A stretch of DNA of 43,033 nucleotides from an uncultured Acetatifactor sp. (GCA_910585615.1 CAJUFO010000032.1:1-43033); one strand, 5' to 3'. Shown: positions 7,835 through 16,426, numbered from the stretch's first letter. Numbers and translations: made by a program. The notes: a model not told the origin generated them from the sequence alone.

Positions 7835-9154
7835 CTAATCCAGCTCGATCTCTTCCTTCCACACCCTGCCCGAGGAGGCGCGGAACCCCCCGAAGCCAAG
7901 GTCCTTCACCTCCACCGACAGACGTTTTTCCTCCTTCAGGAAAAAACGCGCCCACAGCCTGGAAACATTCCCCGGAAGCCCCTCCAGCGCAATGCGCACC
8001 AGCCTGCTTCTGCCGGCCGCCGCGCTTTCCGCAAGAGGCGTTATCGTCAGGGCAAGCTCGTTGCCCTCCTGAATGTAGAGCTCCATCACATGCTCCGCCT
8101 CATACCAGTTCTCGCCCGCGTCAAGCAGCGCGTAGTAGGATTCCTCCCCCTGTCTGAGCAGCCGCATGCCGATGTTGGCCTTCAGCTTGTCCTTTCCCAG
8201 GAACACATGGGCCATGCCCGCCTCTCCCGGCAGAATCCGCTCCTGCATCCCGCAGCAGGCGCCTTTGCTGAACAGATTGTTGCCCTGGAACACCCGCCTG
8301 CCCTTGCAGAGGAAGCGCAGGGACTCCTTCATCCAGTCCCTGGCGAACCCGTCCCCAATCAGAAACACGCTGCCTACGCCGCCCTCCCCGCAGACCTCCT
8401 CCGCAATCCGCAAAAAGGCCGCATCCAGCTCCTGTTGCTTTTCGCATGTCAGCGCCGCCCTGACGTCCTCCTCTCCCCGGGTAGAATCCTTCCCCCAGCC
8501 GGGAAGCGCGTCCTCCGGGAAGTCAAAGCGCCGCTCTTCCACAAACGCCACAATCGGCGTGGTCCGCCTGTTGCACTCCATGCGCATCGCCTGGACGCCT
8601 CCCCTGCGGTAGTCGAACAGGATGGAATCGCTGGCCCAGAACTCCTTAGGCTGGCGCAGCATATAGCTGTAAAAGCTTTCCTCATAGCTCTGGATGGCGA
8701 TTCTGTCCGCCTTCAGCTGGGCGCACTCCACCATGCGGGACAGCACGTCCAGGATCCCCCGCTCCAGCGTGGCGCAGGTAATCATAAGGGCCGTGAGCTT
8801 CTGGCTTATCTGGGAGAGAAGCCCCAGGCTCCTCTTGAAGAACAGCGCCAACAGGGCCACCGGGTCGAAGCTCTCCCCGTCTATGACCACCGGCTCCCTG
8901 CCGAGCGCCATGGACAGCAGGTTCTCCACCAGGACCCCCTCCTCGCTGTCGGCCCGCAGCGCCTCCCTTCCCCAGAGCCACTGGTTCGTGCCCTTCCTTT
9001 TGTAGAGCGCAGCGGGGATATTGAAGACCTCCGCGCCTGCCACCTGGGAAAGCGTCTGTGCCTCGCCGTCCTCGGAGACGGCATAGCTAATCTGGCAGTA
9101 TTCATTCCCCAAATCGTATCCCACAATCAGCCTGTCACTGTTCAGAAATCCCAT
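7835..9154 (-). CDS. Hsp70/actin-fold ATPase-like protein (DUF5716-like)
   Basis: A 439-residue protein. The N-terminal IVGYDLGNEYCQISYAV (about 8-24) fits the phosphate-1 loop of the actin/Hsp70 (ASKHA) fold, and VFLIGDGFARDWM (about 272-284) fits the adenosine motif. The last ~110 residues are beta-rich (VMELYIQEGNELALTITPLA) and recall an Hsp70 substrate-binding domain, but the helical lid is missing. At 439 residues it is much shorter than DnaK (about 610-640). I recall this group as DUF5716 of Lachnospiraceae, usually beside DUF5717; I could not check that. RBS GGGAGGGG. It is the second gene of the operon, 44 bases after the 1190-aa gene. It might be a client-specific chaperone or a filament-forming protein. 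Confidence 0.78.
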   Translation of the reverse strand: MGFLNSDRLIVGYDLGNEYCQISYAVSEDGEAQTLSQVAGAEVFNIPAALYKRKGTNQWLWGREALRADSEEGVLVENLLSMALGREPVVIDGESFDPVALLALFFKRSLGLLSQISQKLTALMITCATLERGILDVLSRMVECAQLKADRIAIQSYEESFYSYMLRQPKEFWASDSILFDYRRGGVQAMRMECNRRTTPIVAFVEERRFDFPEDALPGWGKDSTRGEEDVRAALTCEKQQELDAAFLRIAEEVCGEGGVGSVFLIGDGFARDWMKESLRFLCKGRRVFQGNNLFSKGACCGMQERILPGEAGMAHVFLGKDKLKANIGMRLLRQGEESYYALLDAGENWYEAEHVMELYIQEGNELALTITPLAESAAAGRSRLVRIALEGLPGNVSRLWARFFLKEEKRLSVEVKDLGFGGFRASSGRVWKEEIELD

Positions 9155-9198
9155 GCCAGCCCCTCCCGGTATCCTTTCTACATTTTCCCGTCATTTTA

Positions 9199-12100
9199 TC
9201 ATTTTAATTCAAACAATCTGCCGCTCAGGAAGTCCTTTTTATAGTACTCCTCCAGCAGTTCATCCATGGTATCATAGTCCTGCATGGCCTCGGCGGTGAC
9301 GATGTCATCGATCAGCCGGTATCTGCTCTCATCCTCCAGGCCATTGTCGCTCCGCAACAGCGTGCCGCTGCCTGTCACCTGGAAATTTCCGTCCTTCTCC
9401 TCTGTGATATAGTACTGCAGGCTCTCCCCGAAGAACAGCACGAAGGCCTTAAAGCACACGCCGCCATATGCCTCCTGCATATATTCGCTGCGGTAGCTCC
9501 CCGCCTCCCCGTTCTCGTCCAGGACCGCGTAGTGGATGCAGGCCTTCACCTGGGGCTTTGTCCGGTATTCAATGATGGTCTTGTCGGAGAGCTCCCTCCT
9601 AAGCTCCGGGCTCTGCCCGATCTCCTGGAAGAATTCCAGGTAAATCTTCTTCTCCAGCATCTCCGCCAGCAGCTCCTGGATCATGGCGTCGAAAGGCTCG
9701 TCCATCTCCCGGCCGTTCTCCGCGAAATATTTCAGGTAGGCCAGCCTGCAGACCATCTGCACCGGCTCCCCCCGCAGGTACATCTGCCGTATTTCGTGGA
9801 ACACCTCCTGATCCATCAGGCGCTCGTTTACGAAATAGTCGTAGGCGCACTGGGCCAGGAAGGCCTCCTCCACCTCCTGCTTCGCCCCCTGCGAGATATA
9901 GTAATGGAAAATCTCCATCTTCTCCCCCACGAAGGCGCCGGAATACAGCATCTGCACCAGCATCCTCTCGCTGAGCCTGTAGCAGTCCGCCCCAAAGGAT
10001 CTCGCCGCTTTCCAGATGTCCCGCATCTTCCTCGTCATGCCCTGATAGTGCATCACCAGATAGTCCAGCACTGTACTGTTATATTTCCCCTTCCGGAAGA
10101 TATGGGCCGTGGCCGCCGTCAGCAGCGGATTCTCCGCCATGTCGTACCGCTCTATCATGGCCTCCACCAGCCGCACCAGAATCTTTACGTCCAAGAAATA
10201 CGGCCCGTAAACCTCCAGCCACTCCCAGGCCAGCCTGTAATTGCCCCGGAGCACCATGAACCGGACCACATCCGCCCTTTCTCTGGCGCTGAGCCCCTCC
10301 GGCGGAATCCTCTTCAGGTATTCGTCCAGGGCCCGCATGTCGTCACAGTCATAGTAATATTGCAGGATGCGCAGATACAGCTCCCGCTTCACCTGCCTGT
10401 CCGCGTCCTCGGAGTCCGCAATCCGAAGCTCCCGCCTGACCCGCTCGGCAGGCTCCTCCCTGCAGGCGCTCTCATTGTCGCACAGATAGAAGTCCAGCTC
10501 AAGCCCCAGCTCCCCAAAGGGCAGGAGGAATCGCAGGAATTTCCCCGGTATCATCAGCTTCTCCATGGTGTATTCCGCATTTTTCAAGAAGCGGTTCTGC
10601 CATGCGTCCTCAAAGACTATAGTGTACCTGCTGCCATAGAGCGCCACCCATGTCTTCTTTTCCGTCAGTATGTATTCGCTCGGACGAAGATTCCCCGGCT
10701 GATATACGTACACCTTCCTGAGCCTGTCATCCTCTACCTGAATCAAATGGGCGAACAGGAGCCTGGAGAGGGGGCCGCTGATCTGCTCGTCCACCATGTC
10801 CGGGCTCAGGAACCTGTTGTACAGGTTCGCCAGGTTCCGGTTGATATGTCCCTTTTTGATCTGGTCCTTGACGAAATACTCTATCTTGAACCGATAGGCC
10901 TCATAGATGTCTCCCAGCCTGTCCTGACGCTGACAGATAAAGTCATACAGATACGCCGTGTGGGCATAGTCCATATTGTTCTGATAGGAGAAGTATCTCA
11001 GCACCGACTTCGGTATATCCTGGGTCCTTTCCAGATTCAGGGACATCATGAAATGCTCATATAAATTCGTGATCCGCAGCTGGGCCTCCACCCCTGCCCT
11101 GTACCAGCCAAAATAGGCGGGCCCCACTTTTCCGCCCTTTATCAGCAGCGTGCAGATCTCCTGGAGCAGCCCCACATCCTTCTTTTTCCCATACAGCATT
11201 GAAAGCGTAGCAAAAACCGCCTGCGAATACTCCTTCATCCTGCCGGCCAGGTACAGCGTCTGCTCCACCGCCTCCCGCTTCAGGATGCCCTGCCTGGCCC
11301 CGTACCAAACGATCTGCTGCTCGAACCTGCCGAGCCGGTGGAGCAGGGCGGGATTGGCATTCAGCAGCGAAAGTGCTTCGATATACAGCACCGGGCTGGT
11401 ACAGCCTTTCTGGAAAAGCCCCTCCCAGAATGCCCATCTCTCCCTGTCGGACCTGCAATAGTCCTCCGACAGGTACATCAGAAGCCACCCTACCCGCCAA
11501 TTGGAGTCGTCCCTTTTGAAGATCCGCTCCACGTCGCCGGCCACCTTTTCCACATAGGCCGCTTCCCCGTGAATCAGGGTAGTCAGATAGAGATAGTAGG
11601 CGGTCAGGGTATCCCCCTGGGGGCGCTTTTCCAATATCTCGGCCACGTGGTCCAGCGTCCAGCCTGCCTCATTATAGCGCTCCTCCGTAATCAGCAGCTG
11701 CGCCTGCAGGAGCCTGGCGGAAATGTCGCCTTCGTCCAGCATCACCAGCCGCTCTACCAGCTTCCCCGTCTCCTTCAGCCATGCGGAGGTGGAAAGCTTC
11801 CTCAGCCGGAATGCCTGATAGAATTCCGTCAGGCGGATGACGCAGCGCTTCCTGTCCGCCGCCCCGCTCCCCGGAACGGCCCCGCTGCCCGCGGAGACCG
11901 TCACCGGAACCGTCAAGTCCACATAGGCATTGTACAGCCGGATCCTGCCGAAGCTCCTGCCCCTGCGGCAGCGGCCGCTGTCTATGAACACAGGCAGCCT
12001 GAACTGATTGCCTAGGAAGTCGTCGTCTGTCAAGACCTCCTTCTCCGTAAAAAGGAACTCCTCGTCACATTCCACGAAAAGCCTGGTGTACCCCCAGCCG

Positions 12101-12771
12101 CTTCGCACAATGGAGAGGGTCTGCTCCGTCACCCCCGCCGGCCCGAAGGCGGGCAGCTCCACATATAGCTCCGCCTGCTCCACCATGAATTCCTGAGGCT
12201 GCTTCTTGTTCACCTGAACCAGAAATTCCTCCACGTTCTGCTCCTGGCCCCGGTAAGCCGATAGGGCCCTGTAGTCCTCCAGGTACCGGGCATCGCTGCC
12301 GGAGAAGATCCGCAGGAACTCCGGGGAATAGAACAGCTTCACAGCCTCCTTCCAGTCGCTTTTCGCCAGGTTGGCGAAGTGGAACAGGTTCTTGATCGTG
12401 CCCACAGAGGATTCCGGCATGGCGTGCTCCACGGAGGCTACAAAGGGAATGTAGTATTCGCCGTGGTTGCTGACGATGTCGAAAGCGCCCTTCACCACGT
12501 CCCCTTCCTCCAGCTTCTCGCCGTGGAACCGGAAAGGGATTTCCTCCTCTGCGCCGGAGAATTCCCCTGTCAGGCATTCCATCCTCCAGTCCGAGGAGAA
12601 CACATTGCCTGCCGTGAACAGCCCCGCAGGGGCATAAATCCGAAAGGAGCCCTCGTACTGCTGCCCCTTTTGAATGGAGAATTCTATTTTGGCACAGGAA
12701 AAATCCAGAGAACCCTTCTCATAGTCAAAGTCCCCCGCCAGTATCTGATCGATTATCTTCCGCATCTGCAT
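9199..12771 (-). CDS. Very large helical-repeat protein (DUF5717-like), unknown function
   Basis: A 1190-residue protein and first gene of the operon. The N-terminal ~130 residues are beta-rich (FSIQKGQQYEGSFRIYAPAG; EGDVVKGAFDIVSNHGEYYI) and look like an immunoglobulin-like or carbohydrate-binding fold. A linker FHFANLAKSDWKEAVKLFYS is followed by another beta domain (about 205-310) and then about 700 residues of TPR-like helical repeats. A further beta segment (YVYQPGNLRPSEYILTEKKT, about 685-790) interrupts the helices. The last ~100 residues resume strands (KACIHYAVLDENG) and end in an acidic helix. No signal peptide or membrane segment is seen, so it is probably a cytoplasmic scaffold. 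I recall the family as DUF5717. An extended -10 promoter lies about 54 bases upstream. Confidence 0.78.
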   Translation of the reverse strand: MQMRKIIDQILAGDFDYEKGSLDFSCAKIEFSIQKGQQYEGSFRIYAPAGLFTAGNVFSSDWRMECLTGEFSGAEEEIPFRFHGEKLEEGDVVKGAFDIVSNHGEYYIPFVASVEHAMPESSVGTIKNLFHFANLAKSDWKEAVKLFYSPEFLRIFSGSDARYLEDYRALSAYRGQEQNVEEFLVQVNKKQPQEFMVEQAELYVELPAFGPAGVTEQTLSIVRSGWGYTRLFVECDEEFLFTEKEVLTDDDFLGNQFRLPVFIDSGRCRRGRSFGRIRLYNAYVDLTVPVTVSAGSGAVPGSGAADRKRCVIRLTEFYQAFRLRKLSTSAWLKETGKLVERLVMLDEGDISARLLQAQLLITEERYNEAGWTLDHVAEILEKRPQGDTLTAYYLYLTTLIHGEAAYVEKVAGDVERIFKRDDSNWRVGWLLMYLSEDYCRSDRERWAFWEGLFQKGCTSPVLYIEALSLLNANPALLHRLGRFEQQIVWYGARQGILKREAVEQTLYLAGRMKEYSQAVFATLSMLYGKKKDVGLLQEICTLLIKGGKVGPAYFGWYRAGVEAQLRITNLYEHFMMSLNLERTQDIPKSVLRYFSYQNNMDYAHTAYLYDFICQRQDRLGDIYEAYRFKIEYFVKDQIKKGHINRNLANLYNRFLSPDMVDEQISGPLSRLLFAHLIQVEDDRLRKVYVYQPGNLRPSEYILTEKKTWVALYGSRYTIVFEDAWQNRFLKNAEYTMEKLMIPGKFLRFLLPFGELGLELDFYLCDNESACREEPAERVRRELRIADSEDADRQVKRELYLRILQYYYDCDDMRALDEYLKRIPPEGLSARERADVVRFMVLRGNYRLAWEWLEVYGPYFLDVKILVRLVEAMIERYDMAENPLLTAATAHIFRKGKYNSTVLDYLVMHYQGMTRKMRDIWKAARSFGADCYRLSERMLVQMLYSGAFVGEKMEIFHYYISQGAKQEVEEAFLAQCAYDYFVNERLMDQEVFHEIRQMYLRGEPVQMVCRLAYLKYFAENGREMDEPFDAMIQELLAEMLEKKIYLEFFQEIGQSPELRRELSDKTIIEYRTKPQVKACIHYAVLDENGEAGSYRSEYMQEAYGGVCFKAFVLFFGESLQYYITEEKDGNFQVTGSGTLLRSDNGLEDESRYRLIDDIVTAEAMQDYDTMDELLEEYYKKDFLSGRLFELK

Positions 12772-12824
12772 TTGTGCTCACCCGCTTTTCGCGTATCCCT
12801 ACAGCTGACAAAACCCTATGACTG

Positions 12825-12833
12825 ATTATAGCA
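12825..12833 (-). promoter_or_regulatory. Extended -10 promoter of the DUF5717-like operon
   Basis: The minus strand reads TGCTATAAT (12833-12825), a perfect TATAAT with an upstream TGN, about 54 bases before the ATG. There is no good -35 box at 17 bases. The TGN is contributed by the first unit of the adjacent hairpin repeat array, so array and promoter are physically joined. Confidence 0.55.
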
Positions 12834-12986
12834 TTTTGACAATAGAATCTGCCTTTGGATTCTATTGCAGCATTTTGACAATAGAATCTGCCTTTAGATT
12901 CTATTGCAGCATTTTGACAATAGAATCTGCCTTTAGATTCTATTGCAGCATTTTGACAATAGAATCTGCCTTTGGATTCTATTGTA
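12831..12986. repeat. Four tandem 39-bp hairpin repeats
   Basis: Units begin at 12831, 12870, 12909 and 12948, each starting GCATTTTGAC. Every unit contains an inverted repeat: CAATAGAATCT and AGATTCTATTG around GCCTTT. The two middle units have perfect 11-base arms. In the first and last units the inner A of the right arm is G, which still pairs as G-U in plus-strand RNA but not in minus-strand RNA. The array lies between the ABC permease gene and the DUF5717-like operon promoter. It has no spacers, so it is not CRISPR. Likely roles are a terminator/insulator array or an RNA-level element. Confidence 0.9.
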
Positions 12987-13016
12987 TCAAATCTTCAGCC
13001 ATAGGGCAACACATCT

Positions 13017-13832
13017 TTATGCCAGATTCAGCTTCCTGCTTATGACGAGGTAACTCGCCGCATACAGCAGGGCGGCCGCCAGCAGGTCAATCAGGAACCG
13101 CAGATCCATGTTTATGTTCATATAGACGCCAATGGTAGTGGCGAAGCTACGGAACATGGACACCAGCATCTGCTCCGCCACCAATATGAGGATATAGAAC
13201 AGGATGCCCATCAGCAGCCTAGCCCTGGGTACCAGCTGCCCCAGTGAAATGGCGCCGAACAGAATGGCGTTCGACGTGAACACCCCTGTCAGGGACGCGA
13301 CTATCCACATCCCCACGAAATGGGCAGCCCTGAAGCCGAACACGGATTCCATCTCCTCCATCATCTCCCATACAGCAGCGAAGAAGTCTGCCGGCAGGAA
13401 GCCTTCCGGTATGACTGTCCATACCATGGAGAATACCAGGATGAACAGCGACAGACACACAGAGAGCAGGATGAACAGCGTCCACAGTCCGCTGACCAGT
13501 ATCTTGCTCGCCAGTATCTGGTTCTTCGTCACGGGCAGCGTATGGGTCAGGTATCCCTCGTCCGTGTACATGGTCTTATAGAAGCGCGCGCCCAGGTAAA
13601 TTCTGATGCCGAAGGTGATGCAGGCCAGAAGCATGGCGTAAATCATCACGGTGAACATGCTGAAGATGTCCAGCCAGCCGAAGGAGGCCTCGCTGCCGCC
13701 GTTCATGGATTTCCATACAGGGGCCCGGAACGAAAGCCATCCCAGGAAGGTAATCGCCGCCATGGCGCCCAGCATCAGGCAGCCCATCCTGTAAGTCCCT
13801 TTCCACTCGTGCTTTATCAGCTTCCCTAACAT
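13017..13832 (-). CDS. ABC transporter permease (YtrC/ABC-2-like)
   Basis: A 271-residue integral membrane protein with about six hydrophobic segments (for example LGAMAAITFLGWL, VMIYAMLLACITFGI, LFILLSVCLSLFILVFSM, LLMGILFYILILV, LAAALLYAASYLVI). It has the N-terminal KLIKHEWKGTYR amphipathic entry and the ARFYKTMYTDEGYLTHTLPV loop seen in ABC-2-type permeases of Firmicutes YtrA/B-like operons. It overlaps the ATPase gene by 7 nt, so the two are surely partners. Substrate unknown; related systems respond to cell-wall-active compounds or act in acetoin use in Bacillus, which cannot be assumed here. A hairpin array follows 30 bases after the stop. Confidence 0.85.
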   Translation of the reverse strand: MLGKLIKHEWKGTYRMGCLMLGAMAAITFLGWLSFRAPVWKSMNGGSEASFGWLDIFSMFTVMIYAMLLACITFGIRIYLGARFYKTMYTDEGYLTHTLPVTKNQILASKILVSGLWTLFILLSVCLSLFILVFSMVWTVIPEGFLPADFFAAVWEMMEEMESVFGFRAAHFVGMWIVASLTGVFTSNAILFGAISLGQLVPRARLLMGILFYILILVAEQMLVSMFRSFATTIGVYMNINMDLRFLIDLLAAALLYAASYLVISRKLNLA

Positions 13833-14527
13833 GCGAACACCTCCCTGAAATAAGCGTCCACGGACTTCCCGTGCCGCTCCCTGATATTGTCCACGGAGGT
13901 ATACAGCACCAGATGTCCGTAGCGCATGAAGATCACCTCATCCAGCACCTGCTCCACGTCCCCTATCAAGTGCGTGGAGATCAGCACGGTGGCATTTGGA
14001 TTGTAATTGTTCAATATGGTCCGCAGGATATAGTCCCTGGCCGCAGGATCCACGCCCGCGATGGGCTCATCCAGGATGTACAGGTCCGCCTCTCTGCTCA
14101 TGACAAGAATCAGCTGCACCTTCTCCTTGGTCCCCTTGGACAGCGTGCCCATCCTGGCATCCGGATCCACCCCCAGGCTCCCCAGCATCCCTATCGCCCG
14201 CTCCCTGGAAAAGTCCGCGTAGAAATCGCAGAAGAAGTCCAGTATCTGCGTCACCTTTTTATTGCCGGACAGATACGTCCGATCCGGCAGATAGGACACA
14301 TGCGCTTTCGTCTCCACGCCCACAGGACGGCCGCCTATACGGATGACGCCCTGTGTAGGGGTCAGCAGCCCGTTCAGCATCTTGATCAACGTGGTCTTGC
14401 CGCTTCCGTTGGGGCCCAGCAGCCCGATGATCTTCCCCTGGGGCAGCATCAGGCTGACATTGTTGACTGCCACATGCTGCGCGTCATAGGCCTTGGTCAG
14501 GCCCTGAATCTCAATCAGCTCGTTCAT
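13826..14527 (-). CDS. ABC transporter ATP-binding protein (YtrB-like)
   Basis: A 233-residue ABC ATPase. Walker A is GPNGSGKTT (about 38-46), the signature is LSKGTKEKVQL (about 130-140, a degenerate LSGGQ), Walker B is LYILDEPIAGVDP (about 150-162), and the switch histidine is in STHL. It powers the neighbouring permease. Its start overlaps the end of the GntR-type regulator by 17 nt and its stop overlaps the permease start by 7 nt, so the three form one translationally coupled operon, regulator first. The direction of transport is not determined by sequence. Confidence 0.93.
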   Translation of the reverse strand: MNELIEIQGLTKAYDAQHVAVNNVSLMLPQGKIIGLLGPNGSGKTTLIKMLNGLLTPTQGVIRIGGRPVGVETKAHVSYLPDRTYLSGNKKVTQILDFFCDFYADFSRERAIGMLGSLGVDPDARMGTLSKGTKEKVQLILVMSREADLYILDEPIAGVDPAARDYILRTILNNYNPNATVLISTHLIGDVEQVLDEVIFMRYGHLVLYTSVDNIRERHGKSVDAYFREVFAC

Positions 14528-14900
14528 CTTCCACCTCTCCTCTCCCCTCCATATCCTGCAGGATTCCTACCGCCTGAATCCGGGTATATCCAAGCCCTTC
14601 CATCGCGGAAAAATAGGCTTCTCCATGCCGCTTTGCCAACTGCCGCTTGATGTCCTGTATCAGCCGCTCATCCTCTGTGACCACTCTGCCATTGGTCCCC
14701 TGGGTGATGATGAGCCCGCTCTTCTCCAGCTCCGCGAACGCCTTCTGCATGGTGTTCGGGTTCACGGCTGCTACCGCTGCAAGCTCCCTGACGCTGGGGA
14801 GCTTCCCTCCCGGCTGATAGACGCCGGAAACCACCTGCACTTGCAGACGCTCCACCAGTTGCGCGTAAATAGGTCTGTCATTGTCTAACTCCCAAGCCAA
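14511..14900 (-). CDS. GntR-family transcriptional regulator (YtrA-type)
   Basis: A 129-residue short GntR protein. The winged helix is at residues about 10-75 (IYAQLVERLQVQVVSGVYQ, GGKLPSVRELAAVAAVNPNTMQKAFAELE, GLIITQGTNGRVV), with a small C-terminal helical region instead of a large effector domain, as in the YtrA subfamily. I place the start at the TTG at 14900 because AGAGGAGG lies 7 nt upstream and family members begin at the WELDNDRPIY motif. An in-frame ATG at 14918 has its ribosome site too close, and the frame runs on to 15008. It probably represses its own operon through the palindrome at 14987-15008. Confidence 0.88.
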   Translation of the reverse strand: MAWELDNDRPIYAQLVERLQVQVVSGVYQPGGKLPSVRELAAVAAVNPNTMQKAFAELEKSGLIITQGTNGRVVTEDERLIQDIKRQLAKRHGEAYFSAMEGLGYTRIQAVGILQDMEGRGEVEDERAD

Positions 14901-14986
14901 AAGCCTTCCTCCTCTCATCCGCCCTCCGTTCCCTGCAGGCAGATGCCTCGGACACAGGCCTGTCTGCCCATCGCCGCAGGGCATAG

Positions 14987-15036
14987 TTGTATCAATCCGA
15001 TAATACAATCATATGCCAAACCGGCCCGCCCGTCAA
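14987..15036 (-). promoter_or_regulatory. Promoter and operator of the GntR-ABC operon
   Basis: On the minus strand TTGACG (15036-15031) and TATGAT (15013-15008) are 17 bases apart. A palindrome TTGTAT-N10-ATACAA (14987-15008) starts at the last base of the -10 box and covers the predicted transcription start. Such TTGTAT/ATACAA-like dyads are typical YtrA-type GntR operators, so autorepression is likely. Confidence 0.7.
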
Positions 15037-15047
15037 TAGATATGCGT

Positions 15048-15076
15048 AACATTTCAGGCCACGGCGCATATATTTA
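15048..15076 (+). promoter_or_regulatory. Possible sporulation sigma-K/sigma-E-like promoter
   Basis: AACA (15048-15051) and CATATATTT (15067-15075) are spaced 15 bases apart. They resemble the sigma-K pattern (mACm, about 16 bases, CATAnnnTA) with one mismatch and a spacer one base short. It lies about 40 bases upstream of the SpoIID-like gene, which would fit mother-cell expression. Confidence 0.3.
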
Positions 15077-15116
15077 ACATAACGAATCATATGCGCCCAT
15101 GCGCAAGAGGAAGATT

Positions 15117-16409
15117 ATGCCCGACATGATACCCGATGCCAATATAACCGATGCACAGGAGCCGGAAACCACGGAAGCTTCTTATAGCGGCACCATCAAG
15201 ATCAGCGTGGTCTCCTCCATCGGGATGGTCCCCGTGGAAGGCGCCACCGTCACCATATCCTACACCAGAGAGCCTGATGTGCCCCTAATGACACTGACCA
15301 CCGACAGCTCCGGGCAGACCCCTGTGGCAGACCTGCCCGCGCCGCCTCTGAACCTGTCCCTGCAGCCGGAGAATGAGATACAGCCCTACTCGGAATACAA
15401 CATCACCGTCACCGCTGCGGACTACGAGCCAGTGCTCATATCCGGCTCGGAGATCCTGGCGGGCCAGCTCTCTCTCCAGCCCGTGCAGATGAATCCACTG
15501 GCGGCCACGGAAGAGGAAGAAAAGATTGTAGTCATATCGGACCACACCCTGTACGGGGATTTCCCTCCTAAGATACCGGAGGATGAAATCAAGCCCATGG
15601 CGGAGACCGGGGAAATCGTCCTGAGCCGCGTGGTGATTCCGGAGTTCGTCATTGTCCATGACGGGGTGCCGGGGGACTCCTCCGCGCCCAATTACTGGGT
15701 GCGTTACAAAGATTACATCAAGAATGTGGCTTCCTGCGAGATTTATTCCACATGGCCGGAGAGCGCGATCTATGCGAATATACTGGCTATACAGTCGTTT
15801 ACGCTGAATAGGGTGTATACGGAGTGGTACCGGAACCAGGGCTACAACTTCACCATTACCTCCTCCACGGCCTACGATCAGAAATGGGTATACGGCAGGA
15901 ACATCTTCGAGAACATCGATTACCTGGTGGATTCCGTATTCGCCAACTACCTCTCCAGGCCCGGGGTGCGCCAGCCCATCTTCACCTCTTACTGCGATGG
16001 CCGCAGGGTCACCTGCAATGGCCTGAGCCAGTGGGGCTCCATGTACCTGGGGGAGGAGGGATATTCGGCCATTGAGATTATACGGTACTATTACGGTAAC
16101 GACATGTATATCAATACGGCGCAGATCATCTCCGGGGTGCCCTCCTCCTGGCCCGGGTATGACCTGACCGTGGGCTCCTCCGGCGACAAGGTCAGGCAGC
16201 TCCAGACCCAGCTGAACCGGATCGCCAGGAACTACCCTGCCATCCCCACGATTACCGCGGACGGGATTTACGGGCCTGCCACCGCAAATGCGGTGCGGAC
16301 ATTCCAGAGAATCTTTAATCTGCCCCAGACCGGGATCACGGATTATCCTACCTGGTATGAGATTTCGGAAATCTATGTGGGGGTGTCACGGATTTCGGAG
16401 CCGGGGTGA
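15117..16409 (+). CDS. SpoIID/LytB-domain protein with C-terminal peptidoglycan-binding domain
   Basis: A 430-residue protein in three parts. Residues about 22-118 form a beta-sandwich of the carboxypeptidase-regulatory type (ISVVSSIGMVPVEGATVTIS). Residues about 190-325 are SpoIID-like: ASCEIYSTWPESAIYANILA aligns with the region holding the SpoIID catalytic Glu, followed by TSYCDGRRVTCNGLSQWGSM. Residues about 340-410 form a PG_binding_1 domain (GSSGDKVRQLQTQLNRI; GIYGPATANAVRTFQ). SpoIID is a lytic transglycosylase acting on peptidoglycan during spore engulfment. No signal peptide is seen. I chose the ATG at 15117 (AGAGG 6-7 nt upstream) over 15099, which has no ribosome site. It is the only convincing plus-strand gene. 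Confidence 0.87.
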   Translation: MPDMIPDANITDAQEPETTEASYSGTIKISVVSSIGMVPVEGATVTISYTREPDVPLMTLTTDSSGQTPVADLPAPPLNLSLQPENEIQPYSEYNITVTAADYEPVLISGSEILAGQLSLQPVQMNPLAATEEEEKIVVISDHTLYGDFPPKIPEDEIKPMAETGEIVLSRVVIPEFVIVHDGVPGDSSAPNYWVRYKDYIKNVASCEIYSTWPESAIYANILAIQSFTLNRVYTEWYRNQGYNFTITSSTAYDQKWVYGRNIFENIDYLVDSVFANYLSRPGVRQPIFTSYCDGRRVTCNGLSQWGSMYLGEEGYSAIEIIRYYYGNDMYINTAQIISGVPSSWPGYDLTVGSSGDKVRQLQTQLNRIARNYPAIPTITADGIYGPATANAVRTFQRIFNLPQTGITDYPTWYEISEIYVGVSRISEPG

Positions 16410-16426
16410 GCATAAGCGCGTGAAAA

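Noticed and set aside
9532..11064. Long plus-strand open frame (510 codons); similar long frames at 5547-6896, 16445-17791 and 40741-42024
   Set aside because: These are antisense shadows of GC-rich minus-strand genes. Their translations are His/Leu/Pro/Gln-rich with no domain, and the minus-strand genes have ribosome sites and recognisable motifs.
12831..12986. CRISPR array
   Set aside because: Repeats are directly adjacent with no variable spacers, and no cas genes are in the window.
12818..13045. Plus-strand 75-codon frame with a 13-residue repeat (ILTIESAFRFYCS)
   Set aside because: The frame exists only because the 39-bp hairpin unit is divisible by three. There is no ribosome site, and the end of the frame overlaps the 3' end of the permease gene on the opposite strand.
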